A stretch of DNA of 39,059 nucleotides from CAIKMD01 sp035277525 (lineage in GTDB: Bacteria; Pseudomonadota; Alphaproteobacteria; ATCC43930; CGMCC-115725). Below, one piece after another: positions 15,626 through 23,793 of this stretch (position 1 is the stretch's first letter; each line of letters begins with the position of its first letter). The notes beneath the pieces were generated by a model. That model searched no databases. It saw nothing but the letters and a program-made list of their open reading frames with translations, and was not told the DNA's origin. The position numbers were made by a program, and so were the translations under genes. Where the stretch lies: NCBI GenBank assembly GCA_035277525.1, contig DATEKH010000013.1:1-39059 (forward strand), in the 5' to 3' direction.

Positions 15626-16813
15626 TTAGGTCGCGCCGGCGTCGTACTCATAAAGCCAGTCGCGATTGAAGCCCGGCAAATATTGGGCGGCGAATCCCGC
15701 ACCGGGCGCTGCCTCGTCGCCGGGTGGCAGGTATCCGTCGTGAAGAATTTCGCCTTCTTTGCGGGATGCGATTTGAACCCGCGCGGTCCGAGGAATTCTC
15801 TTCGCTTCGTATGAGGACAGCGCCGCCGAAATGTTCCCTTCGGAAGCCGCAAGCTCGCGCGCGAGCACATAGGCATCTTCGATCGCCATCGCGGCGCCCT
15901 GGCCGAGAAAGGGAAGCATCGGATGGGCAGCATCCCCGAGAAGCGTGATGCATTGGGAATTCCAGCGCGTCAGCGGATCGCGATCGAACAACCCCCATTT
16001 GAAGCAGTGCTCGGCTTGGGCGAAAAGCGCGCGCAAATCCGGGTGGACCTCCGGAAACATCGTGAGAAGCTCATCGCGGTCGGCGGCGGCGGACCAGGAT
16101 TCGCTCGTCCAATCCGCTGTCGCTCGGATGGCCACCAGATTCACCACCTGCCTCTTCGGGAGATACCAAGTCAAGATATGGCCGCCTTTGCCGCGCCAGA
16201 GGTTCATCTCGGCCGAGACGAAGCGGGCCGGCAGGTTTTCCACAGGCACCAGCGCACGCCAGGCGGTATTTCCGGTGAAGCGCGGCGCCTCTGGCCCATG
16301 CAGCGAGGCACGGATGCGTGAGTTCAGCCCGTCGCATCCGATCACCAGATCGACACTCTCTCGATGCCCATCACGGAACACCAACTCGGCCTCTCCACCC
16401 TTCGGATCGACGGCAACACAGAGGCGGTTCAAGTGAATTCGTTCGGGCGGAATGCGCGCCACCAGGGCCGCGTGCAGATCGGCGCGATGAAGATTGACGT
16501 TCGCTGCACCGTAGCGAGAACTCGCCGCTGTTCCGACCGGCACGGTGAAAAGGACGCCGGCGGTTATCCAATCGCGGCCGACGATCTTTTCGGGAATCAA
16601 GCCAAACGGCGTTATGGAGGCTTCGATACCGAGCGCGCGGAGGATTTTCATCGCGTTGGGCCCAAGCCCGATGCCTGCGCCAACCTCTCTGAGCGCCTGC
16701 GCCTGTTCATAGAGCTGGGCGTCGATCCCTCTCTGGGCGAGAGCGATTGCAGCCGTGAGCCCGCCGATGCCCGCGCCGACAATGGCGATGCGAATATCAC
16801 GCTGCGTTCGCAC
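15626..16813 (-). CDS. FAD-dependent monooxygenase, salicylate / 6-hydroxynicotinate hydroxylase-like
   Basis: Class A flavin monooxygenase of 395 residues that likely hydroxylates, perhaps with decarboxylation, an aromatic acid. The GTG at 16813 is chosen: AGGGAG (16823-16828) precedes it by 9 bases, and the dinucleotide motif VGAGIGG then falls at residues 12-18. The open frame extends to 16927 but enters the preceding gene's region. GCDGLNSRIR is the DG motif, and GDAAHPMLPFLGQG from Gly293 is the FAD ribityl site typical of NahG and NicC-type enzymes, as is FKWGLFDRDPL. It follows an orphan binding-protein gene on the same strand, and a LysR gene is divergent from that pair. Salicylate and 6-hydroxynicotinate are both reasonable substrates. 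Confidence 0.87.
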   Translation of the reverse strand: MRTQRDIRIAIVGAGIGGLTAAIALAQRGIDAQLYEQAQALREVGAGIGLGPNAMKILRALGIEASITPFGLIPEKIVGRDWITAGVLFTVPVGTAASSRYGAANVNLHRADLHAALVARIPPERIHLNRLCVAVDPKGGEAELVFRDGHRESVDLVIGCDGLNSRIRASLHGPEAPRFTGNTAWRALVPVENLPARFVSAEMNLWRGKGGHILTWYLPKRQVVNLVAIRATADWTSESWSAAADRDELLTMFPEVHPDLRALFAQAEHCFKWGLFDRDPLTRWNSQCITLLGDAAHPMLPFLGQGAAMAIEDAYVLARELAASEGNISAALSSYEAKRIPRTARVQIASRKEGEILHDGYLPPGDEAAPGAGFAAQYLPGFNRDWLYEYDAGAT

Positions 16814-16822
16814 GGTTGGATG

Positions 16823-16828
16823 CTCCCT
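16823..16828 (-). promoter_or_regulatory. ribosome-binding site deciding the monooxygenase GTG start
   Basis: AGGGAG on the minus strand, 9 bases before GTG 16813. No site of similar quality precedes the earlier in-frame start at 16927. Confidence 0.55.
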
Positions 16829-16842
16829 GTCGAGGCAGTTTG

Positions 16843-17850
16843 CTATTTCAGAGGAACGACGAAATCGCGATCGATGACCTTGTCGACCGTCGGCGCATTC
16901 TTCACCATGCCCCGCGATTCGAACCAAGCGAGCTGATGGGCGATGTCCTTGAGATCGAGCCGGGCATCGGCGTCGACATAGGGGATTGCGGTCGCAATCA
17001 ATGCCGGCGGCTGGTCGATATATCTGCCGATGATCGCCAGCATCTCCTGCGCTTTCGGCCCGTCATGCCGCTTGTCGTCGGCGCCCGCGAACGCATCGTG
17101 ATAGTCGCTGGAGCCGCGGCGAAAGGCGCGAAGGAAGGCTTCGACGGTTCGCCGCCGCTCCACGGCGCTCTTCCGTGCCACCCATACGGCGCCAAGCTGC
17201 CAAGGCACTTCATCTCCGATCCAGCCGATGAGCTTGGCCTCGCCGCTCTGGATGAGCGGCAGCGCCATGGTCGCAGGGGGCAGGGCCGCATCGATCTGAC
17301 CGCCGGTGAGCGCCGCGACATGCGTCGCGATCGCCTGCAAGGGACGCAGTTGGATGGCGGCCAGTTCGAATCCAAACTTCTCGCCGAGGAGCGCAAGCGA
17401 ATAATGCGGCGGCCCACCGAGAGGCCCGATTCCGAACGAATGGCCAGGGAGGTCTTTGTAGGACTTCAAGCCGGCGGCATAAGCACGATTGGACGCGAGC
17501 AACGCCTGATTCCGGAAGCTCGGCATTTCGCGGTAGCTCCCGGCGATAATGCGCAGCGCGCCTTCGCCCGCCATTGTGTAGAGAGCCGCCGACAACCCGG
17601 CGATTCCGAAATCAACGTTTCCCGAGACCGTCGCGACGGCGATCGGCGGCCCCGCATTGAAGAAGACGAGTTGCGGCTCGAGGCCCTCTTGGGCGAAATA
17701 GCCCTTGTCCTTGGCGATGAAGACGGGTCCCGATATCGACGCTTTCAACAACCCCAGCTTGATCGGCTCGGCTGCGGCGCCTGGCGTTGACCAAAGAGCG
17801 GCAGCCACGGCGCAACCGGCAATGTGCCGTAAATGTCGAATGTGCTTCAT
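16843..17850 (-). CDS. orphan NitT/TauT-type ABC solute-binding protein
   Basis: Exported receptor of 335 residues. The start at 17850 follows GAGGTGG closely and opens a signal peptide (MKHIRHLRHIAGCAVAAALW, cleavage near PGAAA). NMT1-like features include ISGPVFIAKDKGYFAQEGLE and SGNVDFGIAGLSAALY. It lacks the PDMSKLYT ending of the three paralogues at 5-10.4 kb, so it is from another branch. No permease or ATPase adjoins it; it sits 29 bases before the salicylate-hydroxylase-like gene, suggesting that its ligand is that enzyme's aromatic substrate or a precursor. It may borrow a transporter encoded elsewhere. Confidence 0.87.
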   Translation of the reverse strand: MKHIRHLRHIAGCAVAAALWSTPGAAAEPIKLGLLKASISGPVFIAKDKGYFAQEGLEPQLVFFNAGPPIAVATVSGNVDFGIAGLSAALYTMAGEGALRIIAGSYREMPSFRNQALLASNRAYAAGLKSYKDLPGHSFGIGPLGGPPHYSLALLGEKFGFELAAIQLRPLQAIATHVAALTGGQIDAALPPATMALPLIQSGEAKLIGWIGDEVPWQLGAVWVARKSAVERRRTVEAFLRAFRRGSSDYHDAFAGADDKRHDGPKAQEMLAIIGRYIDQPPALIATAIPYVDADARLDLKDIAHQLAWFESRGMVKNAPTVDKVIDRDFVVPLK

Positions 17851-17980
17851 CACCCACCTCCAGACCGGCTCGCCGGGCGCGCAAGCGCCACGAGCGATGT
17901 GAACGCCGGAAACGACGATAGGCAGCCGCATCATAATCGGATAATGCTATTCTCTGAAGATATCATCACGATTTGGAATG
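17851..17980. promoter_or_regulatory. divergent promoter/operator region for LysR gene and receptor-monooxygenase pair
   Basis: Gap between divergent starts. Bases 17930-17980 are clearly AT-richer than their surroundings and include TATTCTCTGAAGATA, an imperfect dyad with matching ends (TAT/ATA), a plausible LysR-type site. LysR proteins usually bind in such a gap to control the divergent operon. This is inference; the site itself is weak. Confidence 0.4.
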
Positions 17981-17987
17981 AGGGGAG
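17981..17987 (+). promoter_or_regulatory. ribosome-binding site favouring a TTG start for the LysR gene
   Basis: AGGGGAG is 4 bases before TTG 17992. The earlier in-frame ATG at 17944 has no such site and lies inside the AT-rich control region. Confidence 0.5.
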
Positions 17988-17991
17988 AATC

Positions 17992-18942
17992 TTGCTGAAA
18001 GCCGAGCGCCTCAAGAGCCGCCTGAAATTGCGCGACCTCGATATTCTGCTGGCGGTCGTCGATACCGGCAGCATGGGGAAGGCCGCCGGCCGTCTCGGCC
18101 TCTCGCAGCCGGCGATTTCCAAATCCATCGCCGATCTCGAACATGCGCTCGGGGTGCGTCTTCTCGACCGGAGCCGACAGGGCGCCGAGCCCACCCTCTA
18201 TGGCCGGGCGCTCGTCAAACGCGGCGTCGCCATGTTCGACGAGCTGCGCCAGGGCATCGAAGATATCGACTTTCTCTCCGACCCCGCCGCCGGGCAGCTG
18301 CGGATCGGCGCGTCGGAGGTCGTTGCGCGCTCGATCGTTGCGCAGGCCATCATTCAACTCTCGCGCAGACATCCCAAAATGGACTTTCGCGTCACGATCG
18401 GCGATACCGCGCCCCTCAATCGGCTTCTCGCCGAACGTAAAATCGAACTGGCCATCTCGCGATTGGCCGATCCGATCGAGCCTGAATTCGGCACGACGGC
18501 CCTGTTCGAGGATTCGCTGTTCGTGGCAACCGGCCCGGGTAGCCGATGGCTCACGCGGAACAGGATCGATCTCGCAGAGATCATGGACGAGCCGTGGGTG
18601 CAAATCCAGCCGGACAGCTTCTTTGGCTCTCAGGTCGTCGAGGCATTTCGTGCGAGCGGCTTTGCAACCCCTCGGCAAGCCGTGACCACGCCGTCGCTCA
18701 TGCTGCGCGACGAACTGATACGGACGGGACGCTTCTTGACGATGGTCGGACGTTTATCTTTGGGATTCCCCCCGATCCGCCCCCTGCCCGTGAAAGTCGT
18801 GAGCCCGTCAGCGGTTATTGGAATCACCTTGTTGAAGAACCGTTCGTTGAGCCCCTTAGGCGAGATTTTCGTTAAGACGATCCGCGATATCAGCAAACCT
18901 TTGGCGGGGCGTTTACAGCGAGCCGCAGCAAAGCGCCCCTAA
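17992..18942 (+). CDS. LysR-family transcriptional regulator
   Basis: DNA-binding regulator of 316 residues from TTG 17992; ATG 17944 would add 16 residues. The N-terminal winged helix-turn-helix is clear: LRDLDILLAVVDTGSMGKAA, then LGLSQPAISKSIADLEHALG and LLDRSRQGAEPTLYG. The effector domain follows, with GQLRIGASEVVARSIV and RKIELAISRLADPIEPEF. The GALP/GbpR-like branch (PEFGTTALFEDSLFV) often senses aromatic acids, but I cannot assign the ligand. It is divergent from the receptor and monooxygenase genes and most likely activates them. Confidence 0.92.
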   Translation: MLKAERLKSRLKLRDLDILLAVVDTGSMGKAAGRLGLSQPAISKSIADLEHALGVRLLDRSRQGAEPTLYGRALVKRGVAMFDELRQGIEDIDFLSDPAAGQLRIGASEVVARSIVAQAIIQLSRRHPKMDFRVTIGDTAPLNRLLAERKIELAISRLADPIEPEFGTTALFEDSLFVATGPGSRWLTRNRIDLAEIMDEPWVQIQPDSFFGSQVVEAFRASGFATPRQAVTTPSLMLRDELIRTGRFLTMVGRLSLGFPPIRPLPVKVVSPSAVIGITLLKNRSLSPLGEIFVKTIRDISKPLAGRLQRAAAKRP

Positions 18943-18958
18943 CACAGACAAATTCAAA

Positions 18959-19024
18959 CGTGCGAGCCCATCCCGAAAGTCAGCGTTTGGCACGTCGGCG
19001 AAATAGGATAGCGGTGGGCTCACG
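18959..19024. repeat. imperfect long-loop inverted repeat between convergent genes
   Basis: Arms CGTG(c)GAGCCCA(t)CC at 18959-18973 and GGTGGGCTCACG at 19013-19024, separated by about 39 bases, lie between the LysR stop and the Lon-like stop. It could form a stem serving as a weak bidirectional terminator or be part of a dispersed intergenic repeat. The minus strand here also reads as a short open frame without a ribosome site. Confidence 0.25.
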
Positions 19025-19084
19025 TCGGAGCTCGCCGCAAGAGCGGACATCTCGTTATCCCAGTGTCGTTTATGAGTATAGACC

Positions 19085-21421
19085 CTAGCCCGAAGCGCGA
19101 TCGCGCGCCGCGAGGATGCGGTCGAAGGCATCGAGCCGCGCGGCCACGCGGCCGAAGATCGTGTGCGGCGGATAGCCGCCGCTTTCATCGCAGGTGCCGG
19201 CCGGAAAGCCGAGCATCAATTCCGCGACATCTTCGACCGTCGCAACCGACCAGAGGTGAAACCGCCCCGCCGCGACATCGGCGGCGACGTCGTCTTGCAC
19301 AACGAGGTTGACGCAGTTCGCCTGCGGCACGATCACGCCTTGGGTTCCGGTTAATCCGCCGGGCTTGGCGGTGCAGAGGCGGTGAAACCCCTCGACTTTC
19401 CAATGCGCGCCGCCGATCGCCTGGGCATGGCCCTCCTGGTTGACGGAGCCGGTGATGGCGATGTCCTGCCGAACCGGCAGCTGCGCCAGCTCGGAAAGCA
19501 CGGCAAGGAGTTCCGCCATCGAGGCGCTGTCGCCCTCGACGCCGCCATAGACCTGCTCGAAGGTGATCGAGCAGGCGAAGGAAAGCGGCCGCGTCTGCGC
19601 GAAGCGGCCGGCGAGATAACCCTCCAAGACCATCGCGCCCTTCTGCTGAATGGGGCCGCTCATTCCTGTGGCGCGCTCGATGTTCACGACGCCGGCGCGG
19701 CCGGCAAAGCTGCGCGCCGTGACGCGGACCGGCGTACCGAAGCGATGATCGGTGGCGGTGTTGACGGTGAGCGCGTTGACGCGACCGATCGCCTTGCCGG
19801 CGGTGTCGATCATCATCATGCCTTCAACCATCGTCTGCAGCATGCGCTCCTCGAAACGCGCATTGCGATGGCGGCGCTCCTCGTACGCTGCCGCCACGAG
19901 CTCGTCGCTGATGAGTTTTTGCCGCGCGCGCCGGCCGAGCGTTGTCGCTTCGGCAACGAGATCCTCGATCAGCTCGACGCGTGCCGTGAGCCGGTCGCGC
20001 CGCTCGGCCCAGCGCGCGGCGATGCCGAGGAGCCGCGCCGTCGCCTCGGGCGCGATGCCGCTCGCGCCTTGCCGCTGCGCCATTCCAGCGATGAGGCCGG
20101 CATAAACATCGAGATTGCGCTGATCCACCACACCGTCGGTGTCGATTTCCGCCGTGACCTTGAAATAGGTGCGGAAGTCGCTGTCGCCCTCGAAAAAGCT
20201 TCGATACCAATGCGGGCTCCCGACGACGACCACTTTGAGCGCGAGCGGAATCGGATCGGGACGCGGCGTGCCGGCCACGGGCGGCTTGTCCTTGCGCTGC
20301 AGCTCCTCGATGACGATCTGTCGGTCGCGCAACGCGGCCTTGAGATAGGTCCAGCTCGCGGGATTGGCGGCCAGCGCCTCGGCGCGCAGGACGAGCACGC
20401 CGCCGTTGGCGTGGTGAATGGCGCCCGCACGAAGCTGCGTGAAATCGGTCTGCACGCTGCCCTGGGCCTGACGATATTCGATCCAGCCGAACAGGTTCTC
20501 GTAATTCGGATTGTTTTCGAGCACCACGAGCGGGTGCGACTCCTCGCCGCGATCGACGAAGAGGTTGACCGAGTAGCGCAGCTCGGGAAGCTCGGCGTCG
20601 TTGCCCGCGCCGGGCGCGAGCTGGAAGCGTTCGGGCGTTTCGATCATGTCGACGCGCAGCTCGGTGAGCCAGCGCGCCAGTCCCCCAAAGCCCGAGAATT
20701 CGCGCAGCAAGGCCTCCACCGCCGGACTGATGATCTCGCCGGCGACGCCGCGATTGAGCTCTTGCACCTGGCTTGCAAGCTGCGCTCTCGCCGCCACGGC
20801 GCGCAGCTGGACTCGCGACAGGGCGACGGCGAGCGCGCGCTCGGTCTGCGGATCGACCGAGGCCGACGCCTCGTCCGGCGCATGCTCGGAGCGCAGCAGG
20901 CGGAGCGCGCCGTCCTGGCCTTGCACCAGCTGCAGACCATGGGCGCGTGCAGCCTGGACAAGCTCGTCCGCGTCGCGCGCTACCTCCTTCTCGGCCTCGT
21001 CGCGTAGCGCCAGAACGCGCGCCCGGTAGGCATCGGCCGCAAAGGAAGCGGCCAGCGCCTCGCGCAAGCGCGGAATGAGCGCCGCCGTCGCATCGCGGAA
21101 TTTTCGCCCCATGCCGGCTGGCAGCGCGTGCGGGGTCGGACGATCGGGATGGCGGAAATTGTTGAGATAGATCCAGTCGCTCGTCGCCGGCAGCTTCGCG
21201 ACCGCGGCGTTCAAATAGGCGAGCGTTGCGGTCATCCGCGCCGCGCGGTCCTCGCCGACGAGAAAGATGTTGAAGCCCAGCCCGTCGACGGAAAGGCCGA
21301 AATCGAGCGCCGCGCGGGCGCGCGCGTGACTGTCGAGATCGAACACCTGCGCGTCCGGCGCCGGGTTGACGGCAAAGCGCGGCAAGCCGATCTCGGCGGC
21401 GGGTCGTTCCGTTGCAGTCAT
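19085..21421 (-). CDS. Lon-like protease with degenerate ATPase domain (AAA_32/Lon_C type)
   Basis: Cytoplasmic serine protease of 778 residues from ATG 21421, which GGGGGA precedes; ATG 21436 would add five residues. The C-terminal Lon proteolytic domain has the Ser-Lys dyad: Ser632 in EGDSASMAEL and Lys675 in GGAHWKVEGF, 43 residues apart as in E. coli Lon (S679/K722). The N-terminal AAA domain keeps the family's HHANGGVLVLRAEAL strand, but at the expected P-loop (residues 56-63) reads GEDRAARM instead of GxxGTGKS/T. This Lon-like family is known to include members that lost nucleotide-binding residues, such as the ATP-independent LonC type. It stands alone between a LysR gene and a divergent catabolic operon. 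Confidence 0.9.
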   Translation of the reverse strand: MTATERPAAEIGLPRFAVNPAPDAQVFDLDSHARARAALDFGLSVDGLGFNIFLVGEDRAARMTATLAYLNAAVAKLPATSDWIYLNNFRHPDRPTPHALPAGMGRKFRDATAALIPRLREALAASFAADAYRARVLALRDEAEKEVARDADELVQAARAHGLQLVQGQDGALRLLRSEHAPDEASASVDPQTERALAVALSRVQLRAVAARAQLASQVQELNRGVAGEIISPAVEALLREFSGFGGLARWLTELRVDMIETPERFQLAPGAGNDAELPELRYSVNLFVDRGEESHPLVVLENNPNYENLFGWIEYRQAQGSVQTDFTQLRAGAIHHANGGVLVLRAEALAANPASWTYLKAALRDRQIVIEELQRKDKPPVAGTPRPDPIPLALKVVVVGSPHWYRSFFEGDSDFRTYFKVTAEIDTDGVVDQRNLDVYAGLIAGMAQRQGASGIAPEATARLLGIAARWAERRDRLTARVELIEDLVAEATTLGRRARQKLISDELVAAAYEERRHRNARFEERMLQTMVEGMMMIDTAGKAIGRVNALTVNTATDHRFGTPVRVTARSFAGRAGVVNIERATGMSGPIQQKGAMVLEGYLAGRFAQTRPLSFACSITFEQVYGGVEGDSASMAELLAVLSELAQLPVRQDIAITGSVNQEGHAQAIGGAHWKVEGFHRLCTAKPGGLTGTQGVIVPQANCVNLVVQDDVAADVAAGRFHLWSVATVEDVAELMLGFPAGTCDESGGYPPHTIFGRVAARLDAFDRILAARDRASG

Positions 21422-21546
21422 TGCTGCGTCCCCCATGGAAACGGCGAAGCCTACGCCGGTGCGCCGTCAAAGGCGAGGCTTGCGCGGTTTCTTGCCGACG
21501 GGTCAGCAGCGCCCTACGATGCGCCGCGGCAACTCGGGAGCAGCAA
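21422..21546. promoter_or_regulatory. divergent promoter region, Lon-like gene and M24 operon
   Basis: A gap of 125 bases with two genes reading outward, so it should carry both promoters. I find no convincing -35/-10 pair or operator. CGGGAGC about 5 bases before ATG 21547 is the plus-strand ribosome site. Confidence 0.3.
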
Positions 21547-22638
21547 ATGTTGGCGCAGGACCGGCGCAAGCGATTGACCGACGCGATGGCGCAGGCGGGG
21601 ATCGAGGCGCTCGTCGTCTATGGCAATGCGTGGCAAGGCGACTATCTGCGCTATGTGACGGATTTCTCGATTCTCGAGGGGCACGGGCTCGGTTTGATCC
21701 TGCCCGATGGCTCGGTCGAGCTTCTGCTCGACAGCGCCACCGAGGCCGAGCGCGCCGAGGTCGAAACCGCGGGCGTCGCAATCCGCCTCGCGCCCGATAT
21801 CGCGCGCGCCGTGTCGGCGCGGCTCGACCGGATCGCCAATCACCGCATCACCGCAGCGCCATTAGGCTTCATGCCGAAATTTCTCGCCGATGCTGCGCGC
21901 AGCTACACGCTCGAGGACGGCACGCGATTCGTCGATAAATTCCTCATGGTCAAATTGCCGGGCGAGATCGAGGCCCTCCGGCGCGCGGCAAAGCTCGCCG
22001 ACGAGGGCTATCATATCTTTCGCAAAGCCGCCGTTCCGGGACGGCCGCAATTCGAGCTGATCGCCGAGATCGAGGCGTTTTTTCGCGGCCGCGGCTGCCC
22101 CGACAATTTCATGATCATGGGCTCGGGCGGGCAGGACGTCACGGCCATGGCGCCGCCCTCGGATCGTCGCATCGCCAAGGGCGATCTGGTGACGACCGAG
22201 CTGACGCCGGCGATCGAGGGCTATTTCGCCCAGATCTGCCGCACCTTGGTGGTCGGCAGGGCGACAGCAGCGCAGAAGCGCGCCTTCGCCGTCTATCGCG
22301 AAGCGATGGAGGCGGGCATCGCGGCGGTGCGTCCCGGCGCCACCGCCGCCATGGTGGCAAAAGCGGAAAACGACGTCTTCCGCAAGCACGGGCTCGGCGA
22401 CTACGTCACCAGCAAATACACTCGCGTGCGCGGCCACGGGCTCGGCCTCTTTTGCGACACCAAGCCGCATATTCTCGAAGATGTGGAGACGGTGCTCGAG
22501 CCGGGCATGGCGCTGGTCGTCCATCCCAACACCTATCATCCCGATGTGGGCTATATGGTGCTGGGCGACAGCGTGATCGTCACCGCGACGGGTGCCGAGG
22601 TTCTCTGCGGCACGCCGCGCGAATTGTTCGAGAACTGA
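21547..22638 (+). CDS. M24-fold (creatinase/Xaa-Pro peptidase-like) protein lacking most metal ligands
   Basis: Protein of 363 residues with the N-terminal creatinase-like domain and C-terminal pita-bread domain of peptidase family M24. Against E. coli aminopeptidase P, the two metal Asp residues, 11 apart, are replaced by Glu218 and Gln229 (ELTPAIEGYFAQ). His297 in RGHGLGL is kept. The first ligand Glu becomes His326 (VVHPNTY) and the second becomes Gly340 (VLGDSVIVT). Four of five ligands are therefore changed, which argues against a dinuclear metallopeptidase and for a creatinase-like hydrolase or lyase; ectoine hydrolase and DddP belong to the same superfamily. It is first in a plus-strand operon and separated by one base from a second M24-like gene. 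Confidence 0.85.
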   Translation: MLAQDRRKRLTDAMAQAGIEALVVYGNAWQGDYLRYVTDFSILEGHGLGLILPDGSVELLLDSATEAERAEVETAGVAIRLAPDIARAVSARLDRIANHRITAAPLGFMPKFLADAARSYTLEDGTRFVDKFLMVKLPGEIEALRRAAKLADEGYHIFRKAAVPGRPQFELIAEIEAFFRGRGCPDNFMIMGSGGQDVTAMAPPSDRRIAKGDLVTTELTPAIEGYFAQICRTLVVGRATAAQKRAFAVYREAMEAGIAAVRPGATAAMVAKAENDVFRKHGLGDYVTSKYTRVRGHGLGLFCDTKPHILEDVETVLEPGMALVVHPNTYHPDVGYMVLGDSVIVTATGAEVLCGTPRELFEN

Positions 22639-22639
22639 G

Positions 22640-23707
22640 ATGCGCCGCGGTTTGATCGCCTGGTCCAAAGCCGAATTACCCGAGAGCGTCTTTGCCGCGC
22701 GGTTGCAACGCCTGCGCGTCGCCATGGGAAAAGAGAGACTCGACGCCATCGTCTGCTACACCAACAACACGCGGCCGGCCGCCGTGTCGTGGCTGACGGC
22801 GTTCGTGCCCTATTGGGCCGAAGGGCTCCTTGCCGTGCCGTTGAGCGGCGATCCGCTCTTGACCATGGCCTTCTCCAACCGCGTCGTCGGCTGGGGCAGG
22901 AGCGTCAGCTGCGTCGCGCGCTTCCAGGGCACGCCGCGCATCGGCTTGGGGACGGGCAAATATCTCGCCGAGCTCGGCATCAAGCGCGTCGGCGTTGTCG
23001 AGCTCGATGGGTTGCGCAAAGCGGTTGCCGACGATCTTGGCGAAGCGGCGCCCGAGGCCGCGCTCACCGATGCAACCGCGCTGTTCGAGCACGTCCGCAT
23101 GCGCCCCGATACGGCCGAGATCGCGCTGGCGGCAAAAGCCGGAAGCATCGCGCGTCACGCGCTTGCGCAGATTCGCGGCGACGAAACCCGGATCGGGGAG
23201 GCCCTCGAAGCGGTCGAAGGCACGGCGCGACTTGCCGGCGCCGAGGAAACGTATCTCGCCGTGGCCCCGGATCTCGCGCGGGATCAGCGCTTCCGGCGCG
23301 TCGAAGGGAGCGCTGCCGCGGGCGAGAGCTTCGCCGTGCGCGCGACGCTTGCTTATAAGGGAAGCTGGGTGCGCGTGACGCGCACGATTTTCCGCAACGG
23401 GCTTGCGCCGCTCGGCGAGCGCGGGGCCGAAATCTTCGCCGCCGCAGCGGCGGGCTTGCCGAGCCTCGATGGCGTCAAGAGCTTTCGCACCTGGGCGATC
23501 GAGGGCTGCCGTACGACGCAGCCCTTGGATGTGCTGAGCGGCTCGGCGCTCGAGGCGCAGACTCCGCTCGCACCGGAATCGCTCGTCAACCTGCAGGCCG
23601 TCTTCGAGGTCGACGGCCACATGATCGCGCTCGCGGCGCCGGTGCTGATCGGCGCCGCGGGATTTCCGGCCGGCGCGCTGATCCCGCCGCTTTTCGAGCG
23701 AAGTTGA
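22640..23707 (+). CDS. second, more diverged M24-fold protein
   Basis: Protein of 355 residues that begins MRRGLIAWSKAELPESVF and aligns by eye with the N-terminal creatinase domain (FAARLQRLRVAMGKERLDAI) and a decayed pita-bread half. The active-site strand reads FAVRATLAYKGSWVRVTRTI, with no metal Asp, and no HGxG motif is visible. ATG 22640 lies one base after the previous stop, so translation is probably coupled. It may be a non-catalytic partner of the upstream protein or a distinct metal-free enzyme. Homologues I know of are annotated only as Xaa-Pro peptidase family; I cannot give a reaction. Confidence 0.75.
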   Translation: MRRGLIAWSKAELPESVFAARLQRLRVAMGKERLDAIVCYTNNTRPAAVSWLTAFVPYWAEGLLAVPLSGDPLLTMAFSNRVVGWGRSVSCVARFQGTPRIGLGTGKYLAELGIKRVGVVELDGLRKAVADDLGEAAPEAALTDATALFEHVRMRPDTAEIALAAKAGSIARHALAQIRGDETRIGEALEAVEGTARLAGAEETYLAVAPDLARDQRFRRVEGSAAAGESFAVRATLAYKGSWVRVTRTIFRNGLAPLGERGAEIFAAAAAGLPSLDGVKSFRTWAIEGCRTTQPLDVLSGSALEAQTPLAPESLVNLQAVFEVDGHMIALAAPVLIGAAGFPAGALIPPLFERS

Positions 23708-23742
23708 GGGCGCACAGCCTCGCGCACGCGCCCGCCGCTTCC

Positions 23743-23771
23743 TTGACAGTGGGTACCAAGCCCCCGTAAAT
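23743..23771 (+). promoter_or_regulatory. candidate sigma70-type internal promoter
   Basis: Perfect -35 TTGACA (23743-23748), a 17-base spacer and GTAAAT (23766-23771) as a weak -10, in the 86-base gap before the SDR gene. Transcription would begin about 23778, leaving a short leader with GGGAGG (23784-23789) before ATG 23794. It overlaps the alternative ATG 23770, which argues against that start. Confidence 0.5.
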
Positions 23772-23793
23772 GCCCGCCCAACCGGGAGGTTTC

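Noticed and set aside
18913..19188. Minus-strand 91-codon frame between the Lon-like and LysR genes
   Set aside because: It overlaps the ends of both genes and has no ribosome site. The middle part resembles the kind of translated intergenic repeat often seen in Hyphomicrobiales, but I cannot confirm this.
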